From NCBI RefSeq assembly GCF_026642255.1, contig NZ_CP113264.1:7171224-7235223 (forward strand): a stretch of DNA of 64,000 nucleotides, written 5' to 3'. This document shows positions 32,721 to 41,167 of the stretch, one piece after another; the stretch's first letter is position 1, and the number at the start of each line of letters is the position of its first letter. The DNA comes from Streptomonospora nanhaiensis. Its GTDB lineage: Bacteria > Actinomycetota > Actinomycetes > Streptosporangiales > Streptosporangiaceae. The notes beneath the pieces were generated by a model. That model saw nothing but the letters and a program-made list of their open reading frames with translations, ran no database searches and was not told the origin of the DNA. A program made the position numbers and the translations under genes.

Positions 32721-33011
32721 CTAGTGGACCTCGGGCCGGAGGACCTTGGTGCGGAGCACGGCCTCGGCGAGGCCGAGCTGGCGGTCGAGCTCCTTGACCG
32801 TGGCGGGCGTGGCCGTCAGGTCGATGACCGCGTAGATGCCCTCGGGGTTCTTGTCGATGTCGTAGGCGAGACGGCGCTTGCCCCAGATGTCGACCTTCTC
32901 GACCGAGCCGCCGTCGTTGCGCACGACGCCCAGGAAGTTCTCCAGCGACGGGGCGACGGTGCGCTCGTCGAGGTTCGGGTCGAGGATGACCATGATTTCG
33001 TAACGACGCAT
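32721..33011 (-). CDS. rpsF: 30S ribosomal protein S6
   Basis: 96-aa S6: MRRYEIMVILDPNLDERTVA, WGKRRLAYDIDKNPEGIYAV and LRTKVLRPEVH are classic. ATG 33011 is preceded by GAGGAGGAACG. First gene of the S6-SSB-S18-L9 operon. It lacks the long acidic C-terminal tail that RimK modifies in E. coli. Confidence 0.96.
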   Translation of the reverse strand: MRRYEIMVILDPNLDERTVAPSLENFLGVVRNDGGSVEKVDIWGKRRLAYDIDKNPEGIYAVIDLTATPATVKELDRQLGLAEAVLRTKVLRPEVH

Positions 33012-33041
33012 AGGCGTACGTTCCTCCTCTGGACTGTTGCG

Positions 33042-33060
33042 GCCATGGAATCTCCATGGC
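33042..33060 (-). promoter_or_regulatory. Perfect inverted repeat in the rpsF leader
   Basis: GCCATGGA-ATC-TCCATGGC, 31 bp before the rpsF start. rpsF leaders in many bacteria fold into a structure bound by S6:S18 for autoregulation; this hairpin could be part of one, but the diagnostic internal bulge is not verified. Confidence 0.4.
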
Positions 33061-33261
33061 AGGAGGGCAGGAGTCCGCGAGCTGTTCCGCGCCGGGGTCG
33101 GCGGGCCTCGCACGGACTCTGAGCCATACAGCCCCCAAGGTTACCAGTCGCCGCGTACCGCCGGTGATGGCTGTGGACGGCCGGACACGCGAGGGGGCCG
33201 GTGCGCGGAACCTCCGCGCACCGGCCCCTCGGTCGGTCCTCCCGCCGTGGCGGGAGGGGGG

Positions 33262-36192
33262 TCACTCGTCCCGGCCGAGGACGATCATCCTGTTGTTCTC
33301 GTTGGAGCTGCTCCGGGGCCAGGTCCAATCGTCGTCGTCACTGCTCGCGTCGTCGTTGGGGTCGCCCGGCGTGGTCGGCTCCTCGCACCAGGAGGGCGGG
33401 TTCGGTCCGGTGCACTCCACCGGGACGTCGGGGGTCCCCTCGTTCTGGCACTCCCAGTCGGACTGGTCGCACTCCGGCGGGGACTCGACGCCCTCGCAGT
33501 TGGGGTTCTCCGGGTCGATGTTCGCGGGGTCGCACTCCGGGTATTCGGAGGGCTCGTCCGAGGGTTCCTCGCTCTCCTCCTCGGTGGGCTCCTCGCTCGG
33601 GCTCGGCGTGGGCAGGAAGCTCTGGTCCGCGCCGACGTAGGCGGGCGCCGGGAACTGCTCGACTGGCATGCCCTCCACGGCCGTCGTCATGAACTCCTTC
33701 CACACGTTGGCCGAGGTGGTGCCACCGAAGATCTCGTTCTCGGGCTGGCCCTCGAACTCCAGGGAGAGGTTGGCGTCCGCCCGGCTGAGTCCGACCGCGG
33801 CGACGAGCTGCGGCGTGTAGCCCACGAACCACGCGGAGACCGCCCCGCTGGAGGTACCGGTCTTGCCGGCGACCGGGCGCCCGTCGGGGAGCGCCGCGTT
33901 GGAGCCTCCGCCCGCCTCGATCACCTGGGTCATGGCGTAGGTGACGTCGGCGGCCACCTCGGTGGAGACCACCTGGGTGCCCTGCTCGATCTGGTCCGCG
34001 TCGTCGGGCTCGACGACCGTGCCGTCGGCCATCCTCAGCTCGGTGACCATGTGCGCCGGCCGGTGGACGCCGCCCGCGGCGAAGGTGGCATAGGCGGACG
34101 CCTGGTCGAGGGCGGTCACCTGGTGGGTGCCGAGCGCGACCAGCGGGCCCTGGGTGGAGGTCGTGATCTGGTCCTCGTCCACGCCGGCGTCGACCGCGGT
34201 CTGGTCGACCGCGGCGGCGCCGAGCCGGGACGTCAGCTCCACGAAGGGGGTGTTGACCGAGTCCGCCGTGGCCCGGACGAGGTCGACGGGCCCGTAGCTG
34301 CGGCCGTCCGCGTTCTGCACCGGGCTCTGCAGCTCGGGGAAGTTCTGCGGCGAGTCGCCGTCGAACATGCTCCGGAGGCTGATGTCGTTGCTGAGCGCGG
34401 TGGCGAGCACGTAGGGCTTGTAGGAGGATCCGGCCTGCGTGCGGTGCTGCAGCGAGTTGTTGACGACCTCGGACACTGCCGGGCCGCCGTGGAAGGCGAG
34501 GATCTCGCCCGTGGCGGGGTCGACCGCCGTGAGGCCCTTCATGGTGTCGTCGGGGGTGCCGGGGAGGACGTCGAAGGCGCCGGTCGCGGCGTCCATGAGC
34601 GCGGGGTCGAGGGAGGTCTCGACGACCAGGCCCTGGGTGGCGATCGTCGCGTCGGTGATGCCCGAGCCCGCGTAGCGCTCGGTGATCTCCTGGATGACCG
34701 CGTTGCGCACGTAGCCGAACTTGGGGTCGACGTCGGCCTCGGCGGTGGGGTCGTAGGGGATCCGCTCGGGGATCTCCAGTGCCTCGGCCTCCTCGCGCGG
34801 CAGGCCGCGGCCGCTGCCCTCCTCGTGCATGAGGGCGAGCTGCTCCTGGATGTAGGGCCAGCGCTCCTCGTTGAGGTACGTCGTGGTCCAGTCGCCCATC
34901 TCGTTGGCCTCGAAGTTGCTGGGCATCTGGATGATGACGCCCAGGAAGGCGCCCTCCTCCGAGTTCAGCTCCGACACGCTCTTGTCGAAGTAGGCCTGGG
35001 AGGCCATCTCGATGCCCGAGGCGCCGCGGCCGAAGTAGATCGTGTTGAGGTAGGCCTCGAGGATCTCCTCGTGCTCCATCTGCTGGCCGAGCTTGATGGC
35101 GATGAAGATCTCGCGGATCTTGCGGACGATGCGGTCGTCCTGCTCGAGGTCGCTGTAGTAGTTGCGGGCCATCTGCTGGGTGATGGTGGAGCCGCCGCCG
35201 GCCTCGCCGCGGGAGAGGATGGCTCGCCCGATGCCGCTGATGCTGATGCCGGGGTCCTGGAAGAAGGTGCGCTGCTCGGCGGCGAGCACGCCGTCGATCA
35301 CCTCGGGCGGGATGTCCTCGTAGTTGACCTCGACGCGCCGGACCTCGCCCGTGGTGACCGCGACCTCGGGGTTCTCGTCCCCCTGGGGCGCCCACATGAT
35401 CTGGGTGGCCGACATCGTGTTCTCGGCCTTGGTCTCGAGCTCGTCCCTGTCGGGGGCCTGGGCGTACAGGACCGCGAAGGCGCCCACGCCGCCGATGACC
35501 ATCAGGCCGAAGGCCGCGAGCGCGGGCTTCCACGCCTTGGCGAAGAAGCGCTTGTACCAGGGGCGGTCGTCCGGCTCCTCGTCGCGGGACCGGCGGCGTC
35601 CGCCGCCGCCCCCCCGGCCGCCCGAACCCGCCGCGGCCCGGGTGCCCCGGCCCGCGGCGCGGCGGCCCTCCGAGCGCGATCCGTGCTCGCGGTCCCGGTC
35701 GCGGGGGTCGCGGGGACCGCTGCCCGCCCTGCGGCGTCCGCCGGAGCGCGCCTCGTTCTCGGGGGGGCGGCGGCGCTGACCTTCGGGGCGTCCGCCGCGC
35801 TCTCCCTCGGGGCGGCGCCGGGGCCGGTCGCCGTCCTCCGGCCTGCGGGGCCGGTCTCCCTCGGGTCGCCTGCGGGGCCGGTCGCCGTCCTCGGGGCGCC
35901 TGCGCTGGCCCTCGGGGCGGCGGGGGCGTTCGCCCTCGGCTCTGCGGCGGCCGCCCTGGCCCTCGGAGCGCGCCTCGTTCTCGGGGGGGCGCGGACGGCG
36001 CGGGCGCTCGGCCCCGCCGTCGCCACGGCGGGCGCCGCCACCGGAACCCGATCGACGCCGGCCTCCGGACTGGTGGTCACCCGGCGGCGGGCCGTCGGCC
36101 CTGCGCCTTCCGCCCTCGCCCCGTGGACCGTCGCCCGGGCCATCGGCCCGGCGACGGCCGCCGTCGGCATTCCGTCGTCGTTCGGTACTCAC
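33262..36192 (-). CDS. Bifunctional penicillin-binding protein (GT51 plus transpeptidase)
   Basis: 976-aa class A PBP that polymerises and crosslinks peptidoglycan. Layout: a ~215-residue cytoplasmic tail rich in Arg, Gly and Pro with short repeats (GDRPRRRPEG, RPEGQRRRP); one membrane helix (LAAFGLMVIGGVGAFAVLYA, about residue 228); a GT51 domain (AAEQRTFFQDPG around 305, GGGSTITQQMARN, AYLNTIYFGRGASGIE); and a transpeptidase with SSYK at ~590 and KTGTS at ~777. The C-terminal extracellular tail is Glu/Asp/Pro-rich with six cysteines. In the first GT51 motif the usual ED is EQ; the catalytic Glu is kept. Monocistronic after a long leader region. Confidence 0.92.
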   Translation of the reverse strand: MSTERRRNADGGRRRADGPGDGPRGEGGRRRADGPPPGDHQSGGRRRSGSGGGARRGDGGAERPRRPRPPENEARSEGQGGRRRAEGERPRRPEGQRRRPEDGDRPRRRPEGDRPRRPEDGDRPRRRPEGERGGRPEGQRRRPPENEARSGGRRRAGSGPRDPRDRDREHGSRSEGRRAAGRGTRAAAGSGGRGGGGGRRRSRDEEPDDRPWYKRFFAKAWKPALAAFGLMVIGGVGAFAVLYAQAPDRDELETKAENTMSATQIMWAPQGDENPEVAVTTGEVRRVEVNYEDIPPEVIDGVLAAEQRTFFQDPGISISGIGRAILSRGEAGGGSTITQQMARNYYSDLEQDDRIVRKIREIFIAIKLGQQMEHEEILEAYLNTIYFGRGASGIEMASQAYFDKSVSELNSEEGAFLGVIIQMPSNFEANEMGDWTTTYLNEERWPYIQEQLALMHEEGSGRGLPREEAEALEIPERIPYDPTAEADVDPKFGYVRNAVIQEITERYAGSGITDATIATQGLVVETSLDPALMDAATGAFDVLPGTPDDTMKGLTAVDPATGEILAFHGGPAVSEVVNNSLQHRTQAGSSYKPYVLATALSNDISLRSMFDGDSPQNFPELQSPVQNADGRSYGPVDLVRATADSVNTPFVELTSRLGAAAVDQTAVDAGVDEDQITTSTQGPLVALGTHQVTALDQASAYATFAAGGVHRPAHMVTELRMADGTVVEPDDADQIEQGTQVVSTEVAADVTYAMTQVIEAGGGSNAALPDGRPVAGKTGTSSGAVSAWFVGYTPQLVAAVGLSRADANLSLEFEGQPENEIFGGTTSANVWKEFMTTAVEGMPVEQFPAPAYVGADQSFLPTPSPSEEPTEEESEEPSDEPSEYPECDPANIDPENPNCEGVESPPECDQSDWECQNEGTPDVPVECTGPNPPSWCEEPTTPGDPNDDASSDDDDWTWPRSSSNENNRMIVLGRDE

Positions 36193-37052
36193 GTGGTCCT
36201 CGATTGCCTCTCACGGCCGGTCGGCCTGACGATTCCTTGGTGGAAACGGGGGGACGGTCCCCCTGGGGGATCGGTGATCCGCGACCTGTTCCTCGGGCGA
36301 CCTGGGCGAATCGGCCCCGCGGGGCCGCGTCCGCCTCCTCACCGGTCGTTCAAGGCTTGATAAAAGGGACGCACAGAGGCGGTTCGGGGTTTTCAACAGG
36401 TCGCGAAGACGTTAGCCGCTTCATCCTCCTGATCGTTGGCCTGCGGGAGCGCTGCCCGCTCGTCGGTGCTCTGTGCCGACGGGACGTCACCGCGGCGGGG
36501 GCTCCGTCCGGGGGCTCTACCGGCTACGCACGCAAATCAAAGGTCACGTTAGAGCGATGGAACGGTATAGCACAACCCACGCGCGAGGGTATCGCGCGCC
36601 ATGGGACACCTGGCCATGTTGTGTCCGAAACCGCCCGTCGCGCCTGTTCAGGGCGCGGGAACCGAACGCCGGCAGGCGCAGGGACCGTGTCCGCGCCCCG
36701 CTCGGGGACCTCGTTCGCGCAGGTCGGGGGCAGTGTGTGAGATTTTGCCCCCAGTGTCTCCGGATATCCGCTGGACGGAGGGGGTCCGGGCGCCGCCGGG
36801 CGGCCGTGTCGGCGGTGCGCCATGCGGTCCCCCGATCGGGCGGAGATAGAGTCATAGCTGAACAAAACAGCCATACATGCATGTTCTCTCCCCGGCGGTC
36901 GACAGCCGCCCACGGGGGAACAGAAACGCCGTGTTCGCTGCTGACCACATACGGAAGACGAACGCAGGACGACGAACCCGACCGCCTCCGGCGCGGGGCC
37001 GTCGCCGTGCGCTGTGGAATCCATGTTCGCGGAGAAGAAGGAGCAAGGACCA
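36193..37052. other. 860-bp divergent intergenic region
   Basis: No frame here has protein-like composition. GC content is lower than elsewhere. Contains an inverted repeat near 36854-36874 and a self-complementary ACATGCATGT (36875-36884). A PadR gene is commonly found beside ino1 in actinomycetes, but none is present. Confidence 0.5.
36854..36874. promoter_or_regulatory. Operator-like inverted repeat upstream of ino1
   Basis: ATAGCTG-AACAAAA-CAGCCAT (6 of 7 arm bases pair), AT-rich, about 180 bp before the ino1 start. Its position suits control of ino1; the regulator is unknown. Confidence 0.4.
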
Positions 37053-38123
37053 ATGGGTTCGGTACGTGTAGCCGTCGTGGGCGTCGGCAACTGTGCGGCA
37101 TCGCTCGTGCAGGGCGTTCACTACTACAAGGACGCCAACCCCGAGTCCCGGGTGCCCGGCCTCATGCATGTGCAGTTCGGGCCGTACCACGTGAGTGACA
37201 TCGAGTTCGTCGCCGCCTTCGACGTGGACGCCAAGAAGGTGGGGCACGACCTGGCCGACGCCATCACGGCCAGCGAGAACAACACCATCAAGATCTGCGA
37301 CGTGCCGCCGACCGGCGTCACCGTCATGCGCGGCCCCACCTACGACGGCCTCGGCAAGTACTACCGCGAGATCATCCAGGAGTCCCCCGAGGACGCCGTC
37401 GACGTGGTCGCGGCCCTCAAGGCCGCCAAGGCCGACGTCCTCGTCTCCTACCTCCCCGTGGGTTCCGACGAGGCCGGGAAGTTCTACGCCCAGTGCGCGA
37501 TCGACGCGGGCGTCGCCTTCGTCAACGCCCTCCCGGTGTTCATCGCCTCCGACCCCGAGTGGGCCGACAAGTTCACCCGGGCCGGCGTCCCGATCATCGG
37601 CGACGACATCAAGTCGCAGATCGGCGCGACCATCACCCACCGGGTGCTGTCCAAGCTGTTCGAGGACCGGGGCGTGATCGTCGACCGCACCTACCAGCTG
37701 AACTTCGGCGGCAACATGGACTTCAAGAACATGTTGGAGCGTGAGCGCCTGGAGTCCAAGAAGATCTCCAAGACGCAGTCCGTCACCTCGCAGATCCCCC
37801 ACGAGCTCAAGGCCGGCTCCGTGCACATCGGCCCGTCGGACCACGTGCCGTGGCTCGACGACCGCAAGTGGGCGTACATCCGCCTGGAGGGGCGCGCGTT
37901 CGGCGACGTCCCCCTCAACCTGGAGTACAAGCTGGAGGTCTGGGACTCCCCCAACTCCGCGGGCATCATCATCGACGCCGTCCGCGCCGCGAAGATCGCC
38001 AAGGACCGCGGGATCGGCGGCCCGATCCTGGAGCCCTCCTCCTACTTCATGAAGTCCCCGCCCGTCCAGTACAGCGACGCCGAGGCCCACGACAAGGTCG
38101 AGAGCTTCATCGCGGGCGAGTAG
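37053..38123 (+). CDS. ino1: Myo-inositol-1-phosphate synthase
   Basis: 356-aa NAD-dependent enzyme that converts glucose-6-phosphate to inositol-1-phosphate, the first step to phosphatidylinositol and mycothiol in actinomycetes. Short actinobacterial form. Motifs: VAVVGVGNCAASLVQG (NAD), SYLPVGSDEAGKFYAQCA, NALPVFIASDPEW, GDDIKSQIGATITHRVL, QLNFGGNMDF and SVHIGPSDHVPWLDD. ATG 37053 follows AAGGAGCAAGGA; an in-frame GTG at 37014 is less likely. Confidence 0.95.
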   Translation: MGSVRVAVVGVGNCAASLVQGVHYYKDANPESRVPGLMHVQFGPYHVSDIEFVAAFDVDAKKVGHDLADAITASENNTIKICDVPPTGVTVMRGPTYDGLGKYYREIIQESPEDAVDVVAALKAAKADVLVSYLPVGSDEAGKFYAQCAIDAGVAFVNALPVFIASDPEWADKFTRAGVPIIGDDIKSQIGATITHRVLSKLFEDRGVIVDRTYQLNFGGNMDFKNMLERERLESKKISKTQSVTSQIPHELKAGSVHIGPSDHVPWLDDRKWAYIRLEGRAFGDVPLNLEYKLEVWDSPNSAGIIIDAVRAAKIAKDRGIGGPILEPSSYFMKSPPVQYSDAEAHDKVESFIAGE

Positions 38124-38182
38124 CCACCGGTGTGGGGCGGCTGCCCGGGGCCCCGGCCCCGGGCACGCCCTACCCTGGTCCG

Positions 38183-39478
38183 GTGTCCTTCTTCGGTGAT
38201 CTGCGCGCGGTCCTGCGGGGCCCGCGGTTCCGCCGCCTCTTCGGTACCCGGCTGGTCTCGCAGTTCTCCGACGGGATCTACCAGGCCGGGCTGGCCGGCT
38301 TCGTCTTCTTCAACCCCGAGCAGCACACGAGCGCGGGCGCCGTCGCGGCGGCCTTCGCCGTCCTGCTCCTGCCGTTCTCGGTGGTGGCGCCGTTCGCCGG
38401 GGTCCTCATCGACCGGTGGCCCCGCCGCCAGGTCCTCCTCCTGTCCTCCCTGGCCAAGGCCGCGCTCGCGGCCGTGAGCGCCCTCCTGGTGTCCGGGGGC
38501 GAGGGGCCGGCCTTCTTCGTCGCGGCGCTCCTGGTGCTGAGCGTCAACCGCTTCTTCCTGTCCGGCCTCTCCGCCGGCCTGCCCTACGTCGTGCCCCGCG
38601 AGAAGCTGATGATGGCCAACGCCGTCACGCCGACCTGCGGCACCGCGGCCAGCTCCCTCGGGACCGGGGCGGGCCTGGCCGTCGGCCTCGTCGGCGGCGG
38701 GGCAGCGCTCGGGACGGGGCTGATCCTCCTCGTCGCCGCGCTCGGCTTCGCCGGCGCTGCGCTCGTCTCCCTCACCCTGGGCCGCCGGGAGCTGGGGCCG
38801 CACCTGGAGCGCGAACCCGCCGAGGTCGCGGACGCCGTCCGCAGCGTGGCGCGGGGCATGGCGTCCGGGGTACGGCACATCTGGGAGCGCCCCGCCCCGA
38901 GGGACGCCCTCGCCACCATCGGCGTCCACCGGGTCCTGTTCGGCGTCTCGACCCTGCTGACGCTGCTCCTGTACAACAACGCGTTCGCCGACGGCGGCGT
39001 GGCCGGGCTCGCCGGCTTCTCGGTGTCGGCCGGGCTCCTGGCGGCGGGGTTCTTCCTGGGCGCCGTGGCGACTCCCTGGGCGACGGCCCGAATGGCGGCC
39101 GGGAGCTGGATCGCCCTCCAGCTGGCGGTGGCGGCCGCGGCCCTGGTGGTGTTCGGCCTGCCGTTCTCCGCCGCGCTGTTCCCCGTGGCCGCGTTCGTGC
39201 TCGGCTTCGTCTCCCAGGGGGTCAAGGTCACCGTCGACACCCTGGTCCAGCGACATGTCGACGACGCGTTCCGGGGCCGGGTGTTCTCGGTGTACGACGT
39301 GCTCTTCAACGCGACGTTCGTCCTGGGCGCGGCCCTGGCCGCCGCACTGGTCCCGCCCTCGGGGATCAGCGTGCCGGTGGTCGCGGGCATGGCGACCGCC
39401 TACACGGCGGCGGCCGCCGCCTGGGTGGTGCGCGGCTTCCGCGTCCCGGGGCCGGAGGCCGTGCGGGAGGCGGCGTAG
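38183..39478 (+). CDS. MFS transporter
   Basis: 431-aa membrane protein with about 12 helices. The N-terminal FGDLRAVLRGPRFRRLFGTR and LVSQFSDGIYQAGLAGFVFF resemble the MFS_3-type exporters of actinomycetes; the loop between helices 2 and 3 carries GVLIDRWPRRQVLL, the MFS signature. VKVTVDTLVQRHVDDAFRGR is the mirrored motif in the second half. GTG 38183 lies 7 bp after TACCCT (38171-38176), a -10-like element, so the transcript may be leaderless. Substrate unknown. Confidence 0.87.
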   Translation: MSFFGDLRAVLRGPRFRRLFGTRLVSQFSDGIYQAGLAGFVFFNPEQHTSAGAVAAAFAVLLLPFSVVAPFAGVLIDRWPRRQVLLLSSLAKAALAAVSALLVSGGEGPAFFVAALLVLSVNRFFLSGLSAGLPYVVPREKLMMANAVTPTCGTAASSLGTGAGLAVGLVGGGAALGTGLILLVAALGFAGAALVSLTLGRRELGPHLEREPAEVADAVRSVARGMASGVRHIWERPAPRDALATIGVHRVLFGVSTLLTLLLYNNAFADGGVAGLAGFSVSAGLLAAGFFLGAVATPWATARMAAGSWIALQLAVAAAALVVFGLPFSAALFPVAAFVLGFVSQGVKVTVDTLVQRHVDDAFRGRVFSVYDVLFNATFVLGAALAAALVPPSGISVPVVAGMATAYTAAAAAWVVRGFRVPGPEAVREAA

Positions 39479-39558
39479 GGCGTGTTCCGCGGACCGTTCC
39501 GGGTCCGCGGGCGCCTGGCCCGCCGAGAGCGTCCGCGGACCACGCCCCGGCGTTCCGG

Positions 39559-39592
39559 CGACATGTCGACAGGAGGACCTGTCGACGTGCCG
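39559..39592. repeat. TGTCGAC repeat pair
   Basis: ACATGTCGAC (39561-39570) and CTGTCGACGTG (39579-39589) between the convergent MFS and GNAT genes; same core as the 29.8-kb cluster. Confidence 0.55.
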
Positions 39593-39614
39593 ACCCGGCG
39601 CGACCGGCTCCCCG

Positions 39615-40136
39615 TCAGCCGTGCTCCGTGGTCTCCTCGTAGACGCGGAGGCCGCGGGCCAGGTAGTTGGCCAGCGCGTGCTCCCCGTCGAGGGAGCAGG
39701 TGTGCAGCCACACCCGCCGGGTCGGGTCCCGGTCCGGCCAGCGCCCGGCCAGGTCCCAGGCGCGTTCGAGGGCCAGCGTGAGCATGTGCCCGCCCATACC
39801 CCTGCCGAGGAAGCCGGGCACGAGTCCGAGGTAGGCGATCTCCACAGCCCCGTCGGGCTGGGCGTCCAGCTCCGCGTAGCCCGCGGGGGTGTCCTCCTCG
39901 TACAGGACCCAGGTCTCGCGCCCCGGGTGGTCGACCCACGCCCGCCACTGCTCGGCCGAGAGGCCGAGCCCGTCGGCCGCCTCCCAGTCGCCGCCGACCT
40001 CACCGCCGTGCATGAACCGGCTCAGCACGGGGCTGGGGATCTCGGCCCGGGAGAACGTCACGTCCGCCCCGGGCTCCCGCGCGGGGCGCAGGTCGGCGGG
40101 GTCGGTGGACTCCAGGTACCAGGTGGTGATGGTCAC
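39615..40136 (-). CDS. GNAT-family N-acetyltransferase
   Basis: 173-aa acetyltransferase of the GNAT fold. N-terminal VTITTWYLESTDPADLRPA, acceptor region ETWVLYEEDTPAGYAELD, and the acetyl-CoA P-loop IAYLGLVPGFLGRGMGGHML (R/Q-x-x-G-x-G/A as RGMGGH). C-terminal VWLHTCSLDGEHALANYLARGLRVYEE is typical. I chose GTG 40136, since the product then begins at the first conserved strand; the frame to 40184 adds 16 low-similarity residues. Acceptor substrate unknown. Confidence 0.85.
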   Translation of the reverse strand: MTITTWYLESTDPADLRPAREPGADVTFSRAEIPSPVLSRFMHGGEVGGDWEAADGLGLSAEQWRAWVDHPGRETWVLYEEDTPAGYAELDAQPDGAVEIAYLGLVPGFLGRGMGGHMLTLALERAWDLAGRWPDRDPTRRVWLHTCSLDGEHALANYLARGLRVYEETTEHG

Positions 40137-40234
40137 CGCGCCAGTCTCCCCGCTGCCGCCCGGCACGACAAGGACGGGGATCACTCCCCGGACGGCCCGC
40201 CTCCGGGACCGCCGTGTCCGCCGGACCGCACACG

Positions 40235-40290
40235 TGTCGACGTGGCGACATGGCGACGAGTCGACGGATCGACGGGTCGACGGGTCGGCA
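40235..40290. repeat. Iterated GTCGAC/CGACGGGTCGAC cluster
   Basis: TGTCGACGTGGCGACATGGCG, then GTCGACGGATCGACGGGTCGACGG: five near-repeats in 55 bp between the GNAT and methyltransferase genes. Confidence 0.6.
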
Positions 40291-40424
40291 CGGCCCCCCG
40301 GCCCGGCCGGGGAGGACGGCGCCCCGGCCGGGCCGGCCGCACACCGCCCGATCCTTCCGTGACGGCGGAGTCACGTGTTGTAGTGTCCCGGAAAAGACTT
40401 GTCGACACACAGGGATGGTGCGCC

Positions 40425-41150
40425 ATGGGCGGCGAGCTGGGCCCCGGGAACCCCTCCGGCGCCTTCGGGGCGCGCGGGGTGACCAAGCGGATCGGGGCGG
40501 TGTCCCGGCAGCTGCCCGTCCGCGGCGACCGGTTGCTGGACGTGGGATGCGGGGACGGCACGTACACCGTCGAACTCGCCCAGGGCTACGTGCGCGTGGA
40601 CGCCATCGACATCGAGCCCGGCCGCCTCGACGCGTTCGCCGCCAGGATCGCGGGCACCGGGTTCGAGGACCGGATCGGCCTCCACAAGATGTCCGCCGAC
40701 TCGCTGGCCTTCGACGCCCACACCTTCGACCGGGTCACGGCGTTCGAGGTGGTCGAGCACATCGAGGACGTGGAGGGCAGCCTCGCGGAGATCCACCGCG
40801 TCCTCAAGCCCGGCGGGGCGCTCTCCCTCACCACGCCCAACCGGTGGTTCCCGTTCGAGACCCACGGGGTGCTGTGGGGGCGCAGGCGCAGGTCCGCCCT
40901 GACGGCGCCGTTCCTGCCCTGGGTCCGGCCGCTCCACGAGCGCATGTCGGACGCGCGCTCCTTCACCACCCAGGAGATGGGCCGGCTGCTGCGAGCGGTC
41001 GGGCTGAGCATGCGCGCCGTCGACTACGTGATGCCGCCGTTCGACCGCCGGACCCGCGGGCTCCAGTCCCTGTCCGACGGCCTGGAGGGCACCCCTCTGC
41101 GGGTGTTCGGCATGGCGATGGCCGTGACCGCGGTGAAGCCGCACCGCTGA
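40425..41150 (+). CDS. Class I SAM-dependent methyltransferase
   Basis: 241-aa enzyme of the Methyltransf_11/UbiE-like group. SAM motif I is LLDVGCGDGTYTVELA. The acidic residue binding ribose is in IDIEPGRLDAF. Motif IV is FDRVTAFEVVEHIEDVEG, followed by HRVLKPGGALSLTTPNRWFP. The region after TPNRW resembles enzymes that act on quinones or lipids. It is convergent with the cca gene, 17 bp apart. Acceptor unknown. ATG 40425 preceded by AGGGATGG. Confidence 0.85.
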   Translation: MGGELGPGNPSGAFGARGVTKRIGAVSRQLPVRGDRLLDVGCGDGTYTVELAQGYVRVDAIDIEPGRLDAFAARIAGTGFEDRIGLHKMSADSLAFDAHTFDRVTAFEVVEHIEDVEGSLAEIHRVLKPGGALSLTTPNRWFPFETHGVLWGRRRRSALTAPFLPWVRPLHERMSDARSFTTQEMGRLLRAVGLSMRAVDYVMPPFDRRTRGLQSLSDGLEGTPLRVFGMAMAVTAVKPHR

Positions 41151-41167
41151 TCCCCGCGGAACACCCC

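Noticed and set aside
31973..32797. Plus-strand Ala-rich frame opposite ssb
   Set aside because: Antisense of the Gly-rich SSB tail; composition is fully explained by that repeat.
36473..37198. Open frames on both strands in the ino1 upstream region
   Set aside because: Cys/Arg/His-rich, no codon bias or motifs, no ribosome-binding site, and overlapping the true ino1 start.
40235..40290. Possible CRISPR array from regularly spaced GTCGAC units
   Set aside because: Units are under 15 bp, spacers only 3-10 bp and no cas genes are present.
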